Positions 40,906 to 50,939 of a DNA stretch of 64,000 nt are shown in pieces. Every line of letters begins with the position of its first letter. Position 1 is the first letter of the stretch. A model generated the notes under the pieces. It saw only the letters and a program-made list of their open reading frames with translations. It had not been told where the DNA came from and made no database searches. The DNA comes from Paraescarpia echinospica (taxonomy: Eukaryota; Annelida; Polychaeta; Sabellida; Siboglinidae). Both the position numbers and the translations under genes were made by a program. The DNA lies in NCBI GenBank assembly GCA_020002185.1, contig CM034538.1, forward strand, positions 64,814,005 to 64,878,004. The letters are read 5' to 3'.

Positions 40906-41060
40906 ATTCGTCGACACACTTCAGGAATGGCATAACTGTAGAGGCAGCCGTTACAATCACACGACTTCATGTGTGATGGCACTTCTGGCGTAGCGCCCCT
41001 GGTGTATAACTGGATTACTACTTTACGTGGGGGCGCCATCTAACGGGTAAACAATTCCAC
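40895..41060. repeat. About 160-bp direct repeat within the element (copy 1)
   Basis: GACACACTTCAGGAATGG, then GTAGAGGCAGCCGTTACAATCA, GTAGCGCCCCTGGTG and CATCTAACGGGTAAA match 43,198-43,325 (GACACACTCCCGGGAATGG, GTAGAGGCCGCCATGATAATCA, GTAGCGCCCCCTAGTG, CATTTAGCGGGTAAA) in the same orientation. The two copies bracket the C2H2 and unknown-protein genes. Confidence 0.7.
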
Positions 41061-41217
41061 TATTCGGAACTAATGCTTAGGCCTGTGAATTTCAAGATGA
41101 AGCAATTTAGCTGACCAACACAATAGACTTGTACAAAGTTCTTATTTATATTTCGGTGTGTAAATTCGTTTCGCATTTCATTTCGTACTTGACATTTGAA
41201 CGATAAACACCTACATC

Positions 41218-41370
41218 ATGAGCTTAACGACTATTCTATCGGCTGCCAACAAGCCCACACCGTCAATGTTCCAGTGCCCAGATTGTAAGAGACATTTCAC
41301 ACGGAAAGATAGCTGGAAACGGCACAGTGTCCACATCGCTGTGGACTATCGACAAACATATTGTCACTGA
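41218..41370 (+). CDS. Small protein with one C2H2 zinc finger
   Basis: 50 codons: MSLTTILSAANKPTPSMFQC then PDCKRHFTRKDSWKRHSVHI. C-x2-C-x12-H-x4-H with F and W at the hydrophobic positions is a classical C2H2 finger (residues 18-42). The frame stops at 41,368, but the next open frame begins at 41,361 with a -1 or +1 shift and continues without gap. The finger may therefore be the N-terminus of the following protein, by frameshift mutation or programmed shift. Nothing else of this length and character occurs nearby. Confidence 0.6.
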   Translation: MSLTTILSAANKPTPSMFQCPDCKRHFTRKDSWKRHSVHIAVDYRQTYCH

Positions 41371-41669
41371 ATAATTCAGTTGCCCCGGCGCCCACTATGA
41401 CACCTACGCCTCTGGCCTCAATGACAAACTCGACTACACCTTCGCCTCTGGCCTCAACGACAAACTCTTTATTCTTGTCTCCATCTCGGGTGACCATGGA
41501 GCATACAAAGAAAATGGCGCTGGTCGATCCCCGTATTTTGAAAAACATTCAATCGCAACGTCCTTCGACTGCTAACCCTGTCGAAAGTGTCTTGCGACGA
41601 CTCAACAATGAAATGCAAGACTTATTAGAACGAAGCGATATACACGAAGGAGAAAAGGTTGTGTGCTAA
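41361..41669 (+). CDS. Unknown protein, Ser/Thr/Pro-rich then helical
   Basis: The reading opens with a Thr/Pro/Ser-rich segment containing two PLAS(M/T)TNS repeats, then MEHTKKMALVDPRILKNIQS, NPVESVLRRLNNEMQDLLER and HEGEKVVC before the stop. The block KMALVDPR-x-L followed by LxxLNxEMxxLLxR resembles a recurrent protein type in invertebrate predicted proteomes, by memory only; I cannot name the family. A related continuation lies in the frame at 41,733. There is no ATG before residue 14, consistent with translation from the finger ORF upstream. Confidence 0.45.
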   Translation: MSLNNSVAPAPTMTPTPLASMTNSTTPSPLASTTNSLFLSPSRVTMEHTKKMALVDPRILKNIQSQRPSTANPVESVLRRLNNEMQDLLERSDIHEGEKVVC

Positions 41670-41732
41670 CGAAAATGAAATCATCGAAAATGAGAGCATC
41701 GGAAATTAAATTATCGACAGCGTTCAAAAACT

Positions 41733-42089
41733 ATGAAGCAGAAAGCACGGCGACTCCTCGATAAAATGAAAGGTGCCGAAAGGTGGAAAGACCGTGGCGA
41801 GATGGTGTACAAAAACAAGGCGGCTACCGGAAGTAGCATCGTGGACCTTGTGAATGACGTGCTGAACCAGTGGGATTCGTTCGTGGTCTCAAGGACGTCA
41901 ACCCGCCTATGGATTGGGAACTCAGATCTGTTGATTTACATGCAGACAGCGTCAGTGGACGACATGTCAAAGGGAACCAGCAGTCCGTTTGACAGTGGTC
42001 GTCATCGGCATCGTAGACGACCTGCATCGTCGCGGCGCGCAACTCATTGGGCGACACCGTTGCCAATCACACGTTGGGAACCATATTAG
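41733..42089 (+). pseudogene. Unknown protein, continuation with IVDLVNDV motif
   Basis: Begins MKQKARRLLDKMKGAERWKD and RGEMVYKNKAATGSSIVDLV then NDVLNQ. After about 41,870 the other frame reads FVRGLKDVNPPMDWEL, which fits better, so a 1-nt slip is likely. The order LLDxxK ... W-x-x-RGE-x-VY ... G-S-x-IVDLVNDVL ... F-x-x-x-LK-x-x-NxP appears to be one conserved domain that I recall in many invertebrate predictions without known function. It probably forms one gene with 41,218-41,669, now broken. Confidence 0.45.
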
Positions 42090-42174
42090 TTTTAGCGATT
42101 TGCGAAAAAAAAAACAGGTTCCCGTGCAACATACAATCCACAGGAACAGTGTGCAAGAGATATCATGTCGGGAA

Positions 42175-42257
42175 TGAAACTATGCTAAAACTAGTATACA
42201 TTTAAAACATGGCAGTTGGCCTTGGTTTAAATTTATACTAGTTTTAGCATAGTTTCA
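42175..42257. repeat. Perfect 24-bp inverted repeat with 35-bp loop
   Basis: TGAAACTATGCTAAAACTAG with TATA (42,175-42,198) is exactly mirrored at 42,234-42,257. The loop contains a further TTTAAA/TTTAAA pair. It lies just downstream of the unknown-protein gene and could be a transcript-end hairpin, a small MITE or a cruciform site. AATAAA occurs at about 42,375. Confidence 0.85.
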
Positions 42258-43004
42258 TAATGTTTCTGATTGTATATTTTGCGTGTGCATGATGGGGGGC
42301 AGGGGAGACAAGCGTGCATGTATGTTGACGCCACAACGCCAAGAATTCCTCGTACATTTTAATTGCTACTTGGTAATAAACAGTCTGAATCTGAATGAAT
42401 CTGATTATTCTCTCTATTATTTATCAGAAATATATTAAATGACAAAAAAATCGTGTTGATGCTATGGATGAGTGTGTTTGTTTTTAGTTTTCATAGTCAT
42501 CAAGACACACCTCACTTTTCCCCATTTCACTGACAACAATTGTTTTGTCAACGTGTCAGTGTGGGTGGCGTTCAATTTACCTAAGTGAATTTGAAAATTG
42601 CTATGAGCGAAAATGACTATGTCCATAACATCTAAGGAAAATCACTTGACATAACTCCATTCAAAGAGGCGGCCGTCTGTTCGAGGCTTCATTTCCAGTA
42701 AAACAACCATGTTACGGCCATGACATTCGTATGATTTTCTGAAATTTAAATTATGTGATACAGTGCCACCTAGCAGAAAACATATTTATATGAAACAGCC
42801 ATCTTTCTGGCGACACACTTCCGGTATTGAAACTTCCGTATTTACAAACACTAAATATGACCAGGCCATTCACGCGATTTACGGAATTCCCTACACGAAT
42901 TGTCGCACCATATAGTAGAATCCACATTATTTGGAAGCGACCACCTTTCAAACTATTCACTTTCGGTTGCACGACTCCTTATAATATAAACACTGAATAT
43001 AAAC

Positions 43005-43106
<102 letters not shown>

Positions 43107-43184
43107 TATGAAACATAGGCGATTTCTGACGCCACTCAACGGACACCAACGTAATTACTTATAGTAACGTCATCTACCGTGGAT

Positions 43185-43330
43185 ATCATATCCCTATTCT
43201 TTGACACACTCCCGGGAATGGTGGAACCGTAGAGGCCGCCATGATAATCACGTGACTAACGCGTAGCGCCCCCTAGTGGATAACTGGAGTACTACGTTAC
43301 ATGATGGCGTCATTTAGCGGGTAAAAAGTA
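43185..43330. repeat. About 160-bp direct repeat within the element (copy 2)
   Basis: Same-orientation partner of 40,895-41,060, located just inside the right terminal repeat. Confidence 0.7.
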
Positions 43331-43382
43331 ACCAATTAGGGTTAGATAGAGAAAAAAGAGTGACAATTTAATGTTTTTGTCC

Positions 43383-43770
43383 CTGTGTCTACAACATCAT
43401 GTTAGCCGTGGTGTCGCCGTGATAAGAATGACAGTGCGACTAGCAGAGCGCCGCGCATATATAGGAATCACTCATAACAACATGATTGACCAATCAGGAC
43501 AGAACACGTCAGCACCTACGTCATTATCTCATTAACATAATTGATTTTGGAAGGCCTTCTAAAAAAAATTAAAACAGATTCTGAACATAATTTAATTTAA
43601 TGTGTTTTATAGTTTTAAATGTATTCGCCGGGGGCGTTATTTGACCTAGTTCACGACCTATCTGCTAGGGGGCGCCAATTGATCATTGCTTTTGACCTAT
43701 ATATAACGTCATCATTTGCTCTTGCTCCGCGCCGCGCCTGCATCCGCTCTGGACCATGCGATATACTACT
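43383..43770 (-). repeat. Terminal inverted repeat of the 6.9-kb element, right
   Basis: Longer than the left copy. Read inward on the minus strand it contains CCTATATATGCGCGGCGC, a TATA-like sequence, about 60 bp ahead of ATGATGTTG, the position equivalent to the RPA-like start at 37,164. The frame here stops at once (MML-stop). The right repeat may preserve the promoter lost from the left one. Confidence 0.8.
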
Positions 43771-43859
43771 AGCGTACGTGCCTTAATTAGCGTATACCTC
43801 CTTTTCTAACACTTTTCCAACAGGGTCTGAAGTCGGTTTGTGACTAATACTAATCACTG

Positions 43860-43908
43860 GATCCATCATTTATTGTAATTGCAAAGGAAGCATTCGCCAG
43901 AATTGCAG
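43860..43908 (+). pseudogene. Harbinger transposase, end of first large exon, copy B
   Basis: GAAGCATTCGCCAGAATTGCAG followed by GTAAGC matches the end of the minus-strand copy C exon (NAFARIAG|). The exon body between the 6.9-kb insert and this point (43,777-43,860) is too diverged to read. The following intron carries a hairpin GGCGGCACT-12 nt-AGTGCCGCC (about 43,960-43,990), also present in copy C at 47,310-47,343. Confidence 0.6.
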
Positions 43909-44109
43909 GTAAGCAACACTATAAAACGGAATTATCCCAAACCCTCCGCAGTACCCCAGGAGGCGGCACTATCTGATGTGAGAGTGCCGCCGTCTGTTAA
44001 GTAAACATTATTTACGTTTCATTACAATCTGCAGCATGCATGCTAGATAGGTACACAAATGTATATTTCAATTTATGGTTACTGTTTCATTAGACATATA
44101 ATAGATAAA

Positions 44110-44180
44110 TATATTAATTCAGTGGTAGAACGTTTGATCGGCAGTCTACCGATTGCTGGATCACTACCCGAAGTGTCGGT
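44110..44180 (+). other. tRNA-like segment, probably SINE-derived
   Basis: TTCAGTGGTAGAACG, a hairpin-like ATCGGCAGTCTACCGAT and GGATCACTACCC mimic D-arm, anticodon arm and a poor T-arm of a tRNA. The T-arm lacks GGTTCRA and the acceptor stem does not pair, so it is not a functional tRNA gene. Confidence 0.35.
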
Positions 44181-44438
44181 GTTTTGTAATTAAAATGTTT
44201 TTATTATCTGTTTTTATTTAAATAATGTTTTTATCTTAACAAATACCGTCGAATCAAGTGTGAATTTGGCGGAAACAGGGAAAGTGCAAATGCACACTTT
44301 TGTTGCGGCTCAGCTTACAGCCCTGCAAGACAACTCATCTATATACAGCCTATTGTATGTATGAAATTTTTGGTTTAAAGAAAATGTCAATATTGTTAAA
44401 TATCATGTAAAAATTGTAGCATTTCCGTATTTCTTTAG

Positions 44439-44517
44439 CTGCATCAATGGCATGCACATCCGCCTCCAACGACCACACAACAACGAGGCCGACTACGTTA
44501 ACAGAAAGGGTTACAAT
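44439..44517 (+). pseudogene. Harbinger transposase exon with first catalytic position, copy B
   Basis: After TTTCTTTAG the exon reads CINGMHIRLQRPHNNEADYV then NRKGYNS. The family pattern is AIDGTHI-x-x-x-x-P-x-x-x-EADYVNRKGYHS. The catalytic Asp is replaced by Asn (INGMHI), so the nuclease would be inactive. The donor is unclear. Confidence 0.85.
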
Positions 44518-44743
44518 TCCCTGATTTACCCACTACCAATCACAAAGTTCTTCTTCACATAAATAGCTTTGAGTAAAACTTCATAACAATGTTATTGCAT
44601 CATAACGTGATCCAAATGCAGTAACTATAACCAAATAATAATAACTTATAGGCTGTGTGAAATATACAAATAGTGTATCCCATCAAATGCCATGTCCACA
44701 ATTAACACATGTATGTAAACAATGTAATTGTGTTTGCATCTAG

Positions 44744-44855
44744 ATGTGCTGTGATGCCACGTACAGAATAACCAGCTGCACTGCTAGATGGCCAGGCGCT
44801 GTGCACGACAGCCGGATCTTCCGAGGCTCCGATTTATGCATACAATTTCAAAATG
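44744..44855 (+). pseudogene. Harbinger transposase middle exon, copy B
   Basis: Bounded by CATCTAG|ATGTGC and AAATG|GTACAT. It reads MCCDATYRITSCTARWPGAV then HDSRIFRGSDLCIQFQNG. WPG-x-x-HDSRIF holds the second catalytic Asp of the PIF/Harbinger DDE nuclease. It is intact here and damaged in copy A. Confidence 0.88.
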
Positions 44856-45182
44856 GTACATATACATTACTGTATGGATATCCTGTTAACATTTACAATT
44901 TTGACATATTACATAATTGAAGTGTGTTTATTTGCATTACACATATTTGTGTAATGTTACTAAACAATAATTATTTAATAGTTCAAATATAAAAACTTAC
45001 TTATTCATTGTCAACATTTATATTAAGTAATATTTAATAAATATATTAAAGAAAGAAATATATAATATTTGTTCATTCAACATAATAAACATGAAATATT
45101 TCAAGATGCATACAAATGCAACATATCATGATAATTGCAAAGAAATATTTTATTTAAATGAAATGTTACATTATATTTCCAG

Positions 45183-45565
45183 GACTACACAACGGATTCC
45201 TGCTGGGTTTCCTCATGCCTACGTTTTCTCATGACGCCTATACTTCATCCTGCATCACCTGCCAAAGCTCGGTTTAATAATTCATTGTGCCGTACTCGTG
45301 TTTTAATCGAACATACCTTTTGTATTCTAAAGAGACGTTTCCAGTGTTTACACACCGAACTCAGAACTACCCCAGATAATGCTGTCACTTATGTTATTGC
45401 ATGCGCTGTGATACACAACATTGGGATTTAGATCATGATGACATAATTGACGTTGCTAATTATGATGTTGATCAGCCTCCACCCGATGATATACCTTTCA
45501 ATTCTGTTCCAGGACAAAACGATGGAGCAATTATGAGAGGTTACATTGTTGCACATTTCTTTTAA
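45183..45565 (+). pseudogene. Harbinger transposase C-terminal exon, copy B
   Basis: Starts after TATTTCCAG. The opening differs from copy A by a deletion that removes the ED-SGYP codons and changes frame. From 45,231 it reads ARFNNSLCRTRVLIEHTFCI and LKRRFQCLHTELRTTPDNAV then YVIACAVIHNIGI and a stop at 45,429; the last acidic segment before TAA at 45,563 is in another frame. The catalytic Glu (IEHTF) is present. Confidence 0.85.
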
Positions 45566-46050
45566 ATCTGCTTAGGTTGAGTGTTTCTGAGTCGCTGTGA
45601 GAAGCCATCTTTACAGTGTAATATATGAGTTCATATTGAAAAATATTACATTCAAATTACACAACAAGAAGACATGTTACAAAAAATTTGCACTCGTCCA
45701 TTTCAGCAGAATTAAAAGAAATGTACAACAATGTACATTTAGTAACGTAATATAACGAATTTGACATTAATGTAGTTGCATTTAGTAATAGTTGTATTGG
45801 AATGTAATGTAAATAACATTTGAATTTAACTGTTTTTAATAATTATCCATCATAACGATTATTCAAACAACATTGACATTAAATGTTAATGAGATTACAT
45901 TCAAATGGAAATATTATTAAATGCAAATACATTCATTTCATGTTTTTGATAAGGCATTACTAAAATGCAATTACATTGGTTTAAGTTAGAATACTGGTTG
46001 ATTACTTTTGTTGATTTGTTTTATTGAAAAATAGTATAGTTTTATATATA

Positions 46051-46520
46051 CAATAATCCCCCTCTTATAAGGCTCCCCTCGTCGACGGCCACCCGGATTA
46101 CGCGGCCATATTTTCATTGCATTAGCGTTGTCTAATACAAACCATCCCTCACTAGAGGCCACCCGGCTAAGGCGGCCAACGGCCTGGGTTACATAAAGAG
46201 TCTACCCCTCGGCAGCGGCCAATCGGCAGACGAAACTGTTATTTTTAATCACAAGACGATGTTGATGTCTATAACAAATTAAGTAGGCCTACCATACACA
46301 CTCGTCGTGCTGAGTTGGCATTCGTACTTGTGCTACAAATTACATTATCTATGACAAATCAACTGTAATTTTCCATATCAATGATATTCACTGTCCATAT
46401 GGTTTCTTTTCACATGCTACAGCTGTACATTCATCGATGGTTCCCCCTCACCAGAGGCCACCCGTCTTATAAGGCCATTTTATATTTGCTGAAGAGTTGG
46501 CCTTATAAGAGGAGACTACT
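46051..46520. mobile_element. pogo-like MITE (copy 2) with TA duplication
   Basis: Ends CAATAATCCCCCTCTTATAAGG and CCTTATAAGAGGAGACTACTG, flanked by TA on both sides. The interior matches copy 1 at 11,675-12,075. Harbinger copy A carries the empty site (32,900-32,940, reverse complement TTTATATATACTAAACATC), which confirms the boundaries and the TA duplication. Confidence 0.88.
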
Positions 46521-46974
46521 GTACTAAACTTCTTAACATGTGTCATATTATTGTTTCTGTATTTATTTTCATTGCAATTATTGACACCTGTGATAAGTAA
46601 TTCAACAGTTTCACCATATTTATGATTATTCATGTTGTACACTATGCATATAAAAGTTAATTTTTTTTAGTAATATTGGAGAAAATGCTATGTTTACGCA
46701 TGTAATAAAAAATAACTTAAGTCGTAAACCTCCATTTCAGACATTTTCGTATTTAATAATTTTCCAATAATTTAACACCATTTTTAAAACAGAACAGAAG
46801 TTAGATAATTTAAATGTTCAACCAGTTATTGACAAAATTGGGTAAATTGTCCAATGTGACCCACAACAACGAACTGGACATTAAGACGCTCTGGCCTAAT
46901 CTGCAGGTGATGCAAACACAGCTGTCTAGGTTATGGCCCATAATGTTTTTTTTTTGTAGAAATGAGAAATGTCT

Positions 46975-47072
46975 TTATATATACATACATATATATATAT
47001 ATATGTATGTATATATATATATATAAATTTAAACATATATATATATAAATATAAACATATATATATATTATT

Positions 47073-47103
<31 letters not shown>

Positions 47104-47115
47104 ATATATATATTA
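46975..47115. repeat. (TA)n-rich microsatellite
   Basis: Interrupted TA/TATG runs. The frame at 46,814-47,026 that enters this tract has a non-repetitive start (LLTKLGKLSNVTHNNELDIK) but no recognisable domain. Confidence 0.9.
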
Positions 47116-47265
47116 TATAAACGTACATAACGCCCGGATAAATGAAAACGCGACAGTCGTAGCTGGTGCTAAATACATTCCCCTGGATACGCGCACGCGC
47201 AGAAACGTCACCCGGACATTATTTAACGCCCGAATAAATGTAAGCGCGACACCGTATCTAGCATG
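47116..47265. repeat. Paired direct repeat AACGCCCGRATAAATG
   Basis: TAACGCCCGGATAAATG-AAACGCGACA (47,128) and TAACGCCCGAATAAATG-TAAGCGCGACA (47,225) flank about 85 bp. They could be ends of a small insertion or subterminal repeats next to Harbinger copy C. No gene is present. Confidence 0.5.
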
Positions 47266-47960
47266 CATGCTGCAGAATGAAATGAAAAGTAAACAGAATT
47301 GATTTAACAGACGGCGGCACTCTCACATCAGATAGTGCCGCCTCCTGGGGTAATACCGGGTTTGAGATAATTCCGTTTTATATTATTGTTTACCTGCAAT
47401 TCTGGCGAACGCATTCTTTGCATCGACTGAACGCTTGCCAGTGGGGAAAAGAATAAATTGCCTGGATGCGGCACATATCAATCTGGATACTCTTTTGATG
47501 CAGCGACCGGCGATCGATCGCGAAATTTCCGTCTCGTCGCCGATGATTGTGTGAATGGCCCCTGTGCTTGTGGCCAAAAGACGCAGGCATACCAACAACT
47601 GTAACAATGCTGGCAGAGCATTGTTGCGCTGCGTCTTGGAAGCGATGTTCGGAATTATTTCTAGTACGTACACAATTGTGCCTGAACAAAAAATTATTTT
47701 TTAAATACTTCATCCTCTGATAATTCATCTAAAGGGTTTGATATATCTTTGAAGAAACGCGGACGCTTAAAGTTACTATCTCGAATCTGCGTACGAAATT
47801 GTCGAACGTGAACAACCATTTTTGATTGTCTGAGTACGGCGTTCAGCAAGTTCTACAGCATACTCAGAATTTACACATTCCATGCTCAAGTCAGAACGAT
47901 TTCGTGCTCAGACATTTTGTGTATAACCTTTGTGAGTATGAGCACGCTGAGAAATAACCA
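47265..47960 (-). mobile_element. PIF/Harbinger element copy C, 5' end and first exon
   Basis: Inverted relative to copy B and homologous to 36,530-36,869 plus 43,771-44,060, without the 6.9-kb insert. It covers the outer end, the transposase start and the first intron, and stops near CATGCATGCTAGATA (about 47,270). Confidence 0.8.
47394..47819 (-). pseudogene. Harbinger transposase N-terminal exon, copy C
   Basis: The minus-strand ATG at 47,819 gives MVVHVRQFRTQIRDSNFKRP, RFFK and NPLDELSEDEVFKK, then a stop. After a frame slip the body reads TQRNNALPALLQLLVCLRLL and ATSTGAIHTIIGDETEISRS, ending NAFARIAG at a consensus donor (GCAG|GTAAAC). R-x-NALPA-x-LQLL-x-x-LR-x-x-ATG-x-x-x-x-x-GD is the Harbinger transposase N-terminal (DNA-binding helix) region. 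It is the best-preserved copy of this exon here. Confidence 0.85.
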
Positions 47961-48661
47961 TTGGCATTGGTGCACGCAACAGAAAGCAGTCAAAATAGTT
48001 ATGATGTTATTTAAGTTAATGCACTTTATGCAACATTTCTTTTCATAAACGTGGTAACGGTATTGAGGTGCTTTGGCCTTTGCTCTAGCATGTAGCATAG
48101 TCAATTTCTTAAAATGTTAATTTTGGCAAACCTTTTACATATTCAGCGTAACCATTTCCTGTACAGCCATCTGCATATATCTGACATGTGCTTTCATTTT
48201 TGTGTGTTATTCAAACATGATTTTCGTTTTACTTTGTTCCAAAGCCCAATTGATGGTCTAAACGTATAATGACTCGAACACGGGCGTGGCCTAGAATAAG
48301 GATTTATCTAATTACTACAAAGAAATGTCTCCTTGACCTCCAAAAAAGTAGTTCGTTCTGCGTGCTACAGGTCTGTTGTCCTGCTACGTGCCTGGAGTCA
48401 CATATCCGCATGCTACGACTTACTGATCTACTGACCCAGATGATGCTAAATACTTCATTCAAGCGTTAACTTCTGCGATGGTGGGTCGCCTTGGTGTTGT
48501 AGAGCCTACACGCAGACAGATGTGCAGCATGGTATTGTTTGACATGCTTATTTGTGACTCGAAATCCCGTATAAATTAGTATTATGATTTTTATTGATTC
48601 ACCAGCCAAACCAGCCTATAAGTAAGTAAGCAAAGTAAGTAAATTTATGTCCTCATCCAGC
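47961..48661. other. No recognisable gene
   Basis: Non-coding. Just before the next CR1 fragment, at 48,614-48,645, TAAGTAAGTAAGCAAAGTAAGTAAA could be the 3' tail (read on the minus strand as TTAC repeats) of the minus-strand LINE whose body lies at 50,735-53,290, if the CR1 inserted into it. That link is inference. Confidence 0.35.
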
Positions 48662-50730
48662 AGAAGGGGAGGTGGAGTTATTTTATATGTTAAAAAATCT
48701 ATCCAGGCTTATGAAATAAAATTAGAAAGAGATGCAGATTGCGAAGAAGCGTTTGGTGTAACATAGTTACAGGAAACTCAACGTTAAGGGTGGGGTTAGT
48801 TTATCGAAGTCCAAACATAAGTGTAGAAGAGAATGAAAAAGTACAAAACGTTCTAAGGAAAGTTAGCAAACGGGACTGTATTATTATGGGAGATTTTAAC
48901 CATGGTCATATACAATGGAAATCTCTACAGAGTATGGGGAGTGAGGACCACCAGTTTTTAGTTTTAGTACAATACAGTTTCCTTTCTCAACATGTGTTAG
49001 AGCCAACCAGGGCTGAGAATGTGTTAGACATAGTTCTGTCCTCACAAAATGAATTAGTTGACAATGTCAAATTTGCGAGCCACTGGGAAGTAGTGATCAC
49101 AACCAGATACATTTTACCATCAAAGTAAAATCAGAAAGAAATAATAAAAAGCAGTTCAGGGTAAATTTTCACAAAGGAAGATATAAGGTAATGAGGAAAT
49201 ATTTAGCAAAGATAAACTGGAACAACACACAGAAGAATAATTCAGCAACAGAATGCTGGAATACCTTAAAGAGTGAAATTAAGTGCATGGATTGTGGAGT
49301 GGATGGGATTCCGCCCAAACTACTATTGGAAATTGTAGAACAAATTAGCATACCACTTACAACAGTTTTCAACTTGTCTTTAGAAGAGGGAGTGGTTCTT
49401 TTAGAATGGAAAGAAGCAAACATTATATCGTTATTTATGAAAGGTTCCAGAAACATGTAAAAGAACTACTGACCAGTGGGTTTAATGTCGGTGATTTGCA
49501 AATTATCAGAAAGAATAATTAAAGATCACATGATGGATTTTCTTGTGGATCATCAGTTGATATCATCTACTAAGATTTTCAGAAAGCTTTCAACACAGTG
49601 TCACATCAAAGATTACTGCTTAAACTAAAGGCCCATGGCATAGGAAATGGTTTAATTAACTGGATATAAAAATGGCTAATTGACAGAAGACAACGTGTAG
49701 TAGTTGATGGGGAGGCTTCAAACTGGAAATCAGTTTTGAATAGGGACCAGTACTGGGACCTATATTATTCTTAATATATATCAACGATTTGGACGATGAT
49801 ATAACAAGCAAGGTGTTGAAATTTGCGGATGATACAAAATTGTTTAGAAGGAATAAACGAGATGAAGATAGACAGCATTTACGAGATGATCTTGACAGAT
49901 TGATAAAATGGTCTGAAAAATGGCAAATGTTCAAAATTTTTGGGAACTGTAGATGCCTCCACTCAGGACATGGGAACTAAGATGTACAATGTACAATGGG
50001 AGGTTCTGTACTAAGTACTACTGTAAAAGAAAAAGACTTAGGGTTAACCATTAATGCTGATATGAAGGTTTCAAAGCAGTGCGGTATTCCCGCTTCAAAG
50101 GGAAATCAAATTATTGGATTATTTAGGCGAAACATAACGTATAAGGAAAAAAGCTAATAATACCGCTGTACAAAACAATAGTTAGGCCTCATTTAGAATA
50201 TTGTATTCAAGCGTGGAGGCCATATCACAGGAAGGACATAGATATGCTAGAAAGAGTGCAGAGGAGAGCAACTAAAATTATACCAAAACTGAGGGATCTT
50301 CGTTAAGAAATACGACTAAAGATGTGGTTTAACAACACTAGAGACCAGGAGATTGAGAGGAGATCAGATAGAAGTGTTTAAAATATTGAATGGTTATGGA
50401 AATATTAATAGAAATATTGTTTTCTCAGTTAAGAAAGATAGAAGGACCAGAGGACATGAAGTTACATTAGTAAAGGAGCAGTGTATATTATATATATAAG
50501 AAAGTTCTCATTCTCACAAAGGACTGTAACTGAATGGAACATATTATCTGCTGATTGTGTGGGTGCTAGTAGCGTGAATATGTTTAAAAATAAAACCGAC
50601 ACATACCTTAAAAGGACGGGATACTCGTTGATAAAAATGTATTGGACTCTCGATAACAAAAATGCTTTCTTGTCAACCTGCCATCTAGCGTTAATTTTCT
50701 GAATGGCAATCTTGCTAAATCTTGTAAAAT
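48662..50730 (+). mobile_element. CR1-type LINE, 5'-truncated and decayed
   Basis: Starts inside the endonuclease (GGTGGAGTTATTTTATATGT) and ends with the family tail TCTTGCTAAATCTTG. Readable parts are VGLVYRSPNISVEEN and IIMGDFNHGHIQWKS (48,739-49,128), a linker in which about 600 bp present in other copies is deleted near 49,290 (IKCMDCGVDGIPPKLL), the motif C region LKFADDTKLF near 49,815, and FSFSQRTVTEWN near 50,510. Several small deletions and stops are present. Confidence 0.9.
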
Positions 50731-50939
50731 AATATAATTTCCTGACAATTTCGGCATTTATGAACGAGGCCATGTGATAAAATAAACTTTATAACTTAGA
50801 CACCTTTGAACAAAGTTCCTTAATATGTTCCGACCATGACAGCTTACAGTCTAGATATATACCCAGATATTTTGCTGAGTTAACCTGTTCAATGCGTTTG
50901 CCCTGCAACAACAATGGCACGACTTCACGTTCCACATGT

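Noticed and set aside
40339..40976. Plus and minus frames rich in His or Thr-His repeats
   Set aside because: They are translations of CACCAC and (TG)n repeats, with no independent coding signal.
44110..44180. Functional tRNA gene
   Set aside because: No pairing acceptor stem and no GGTTCRA T-loop; more likely a SINE-derived remnant.
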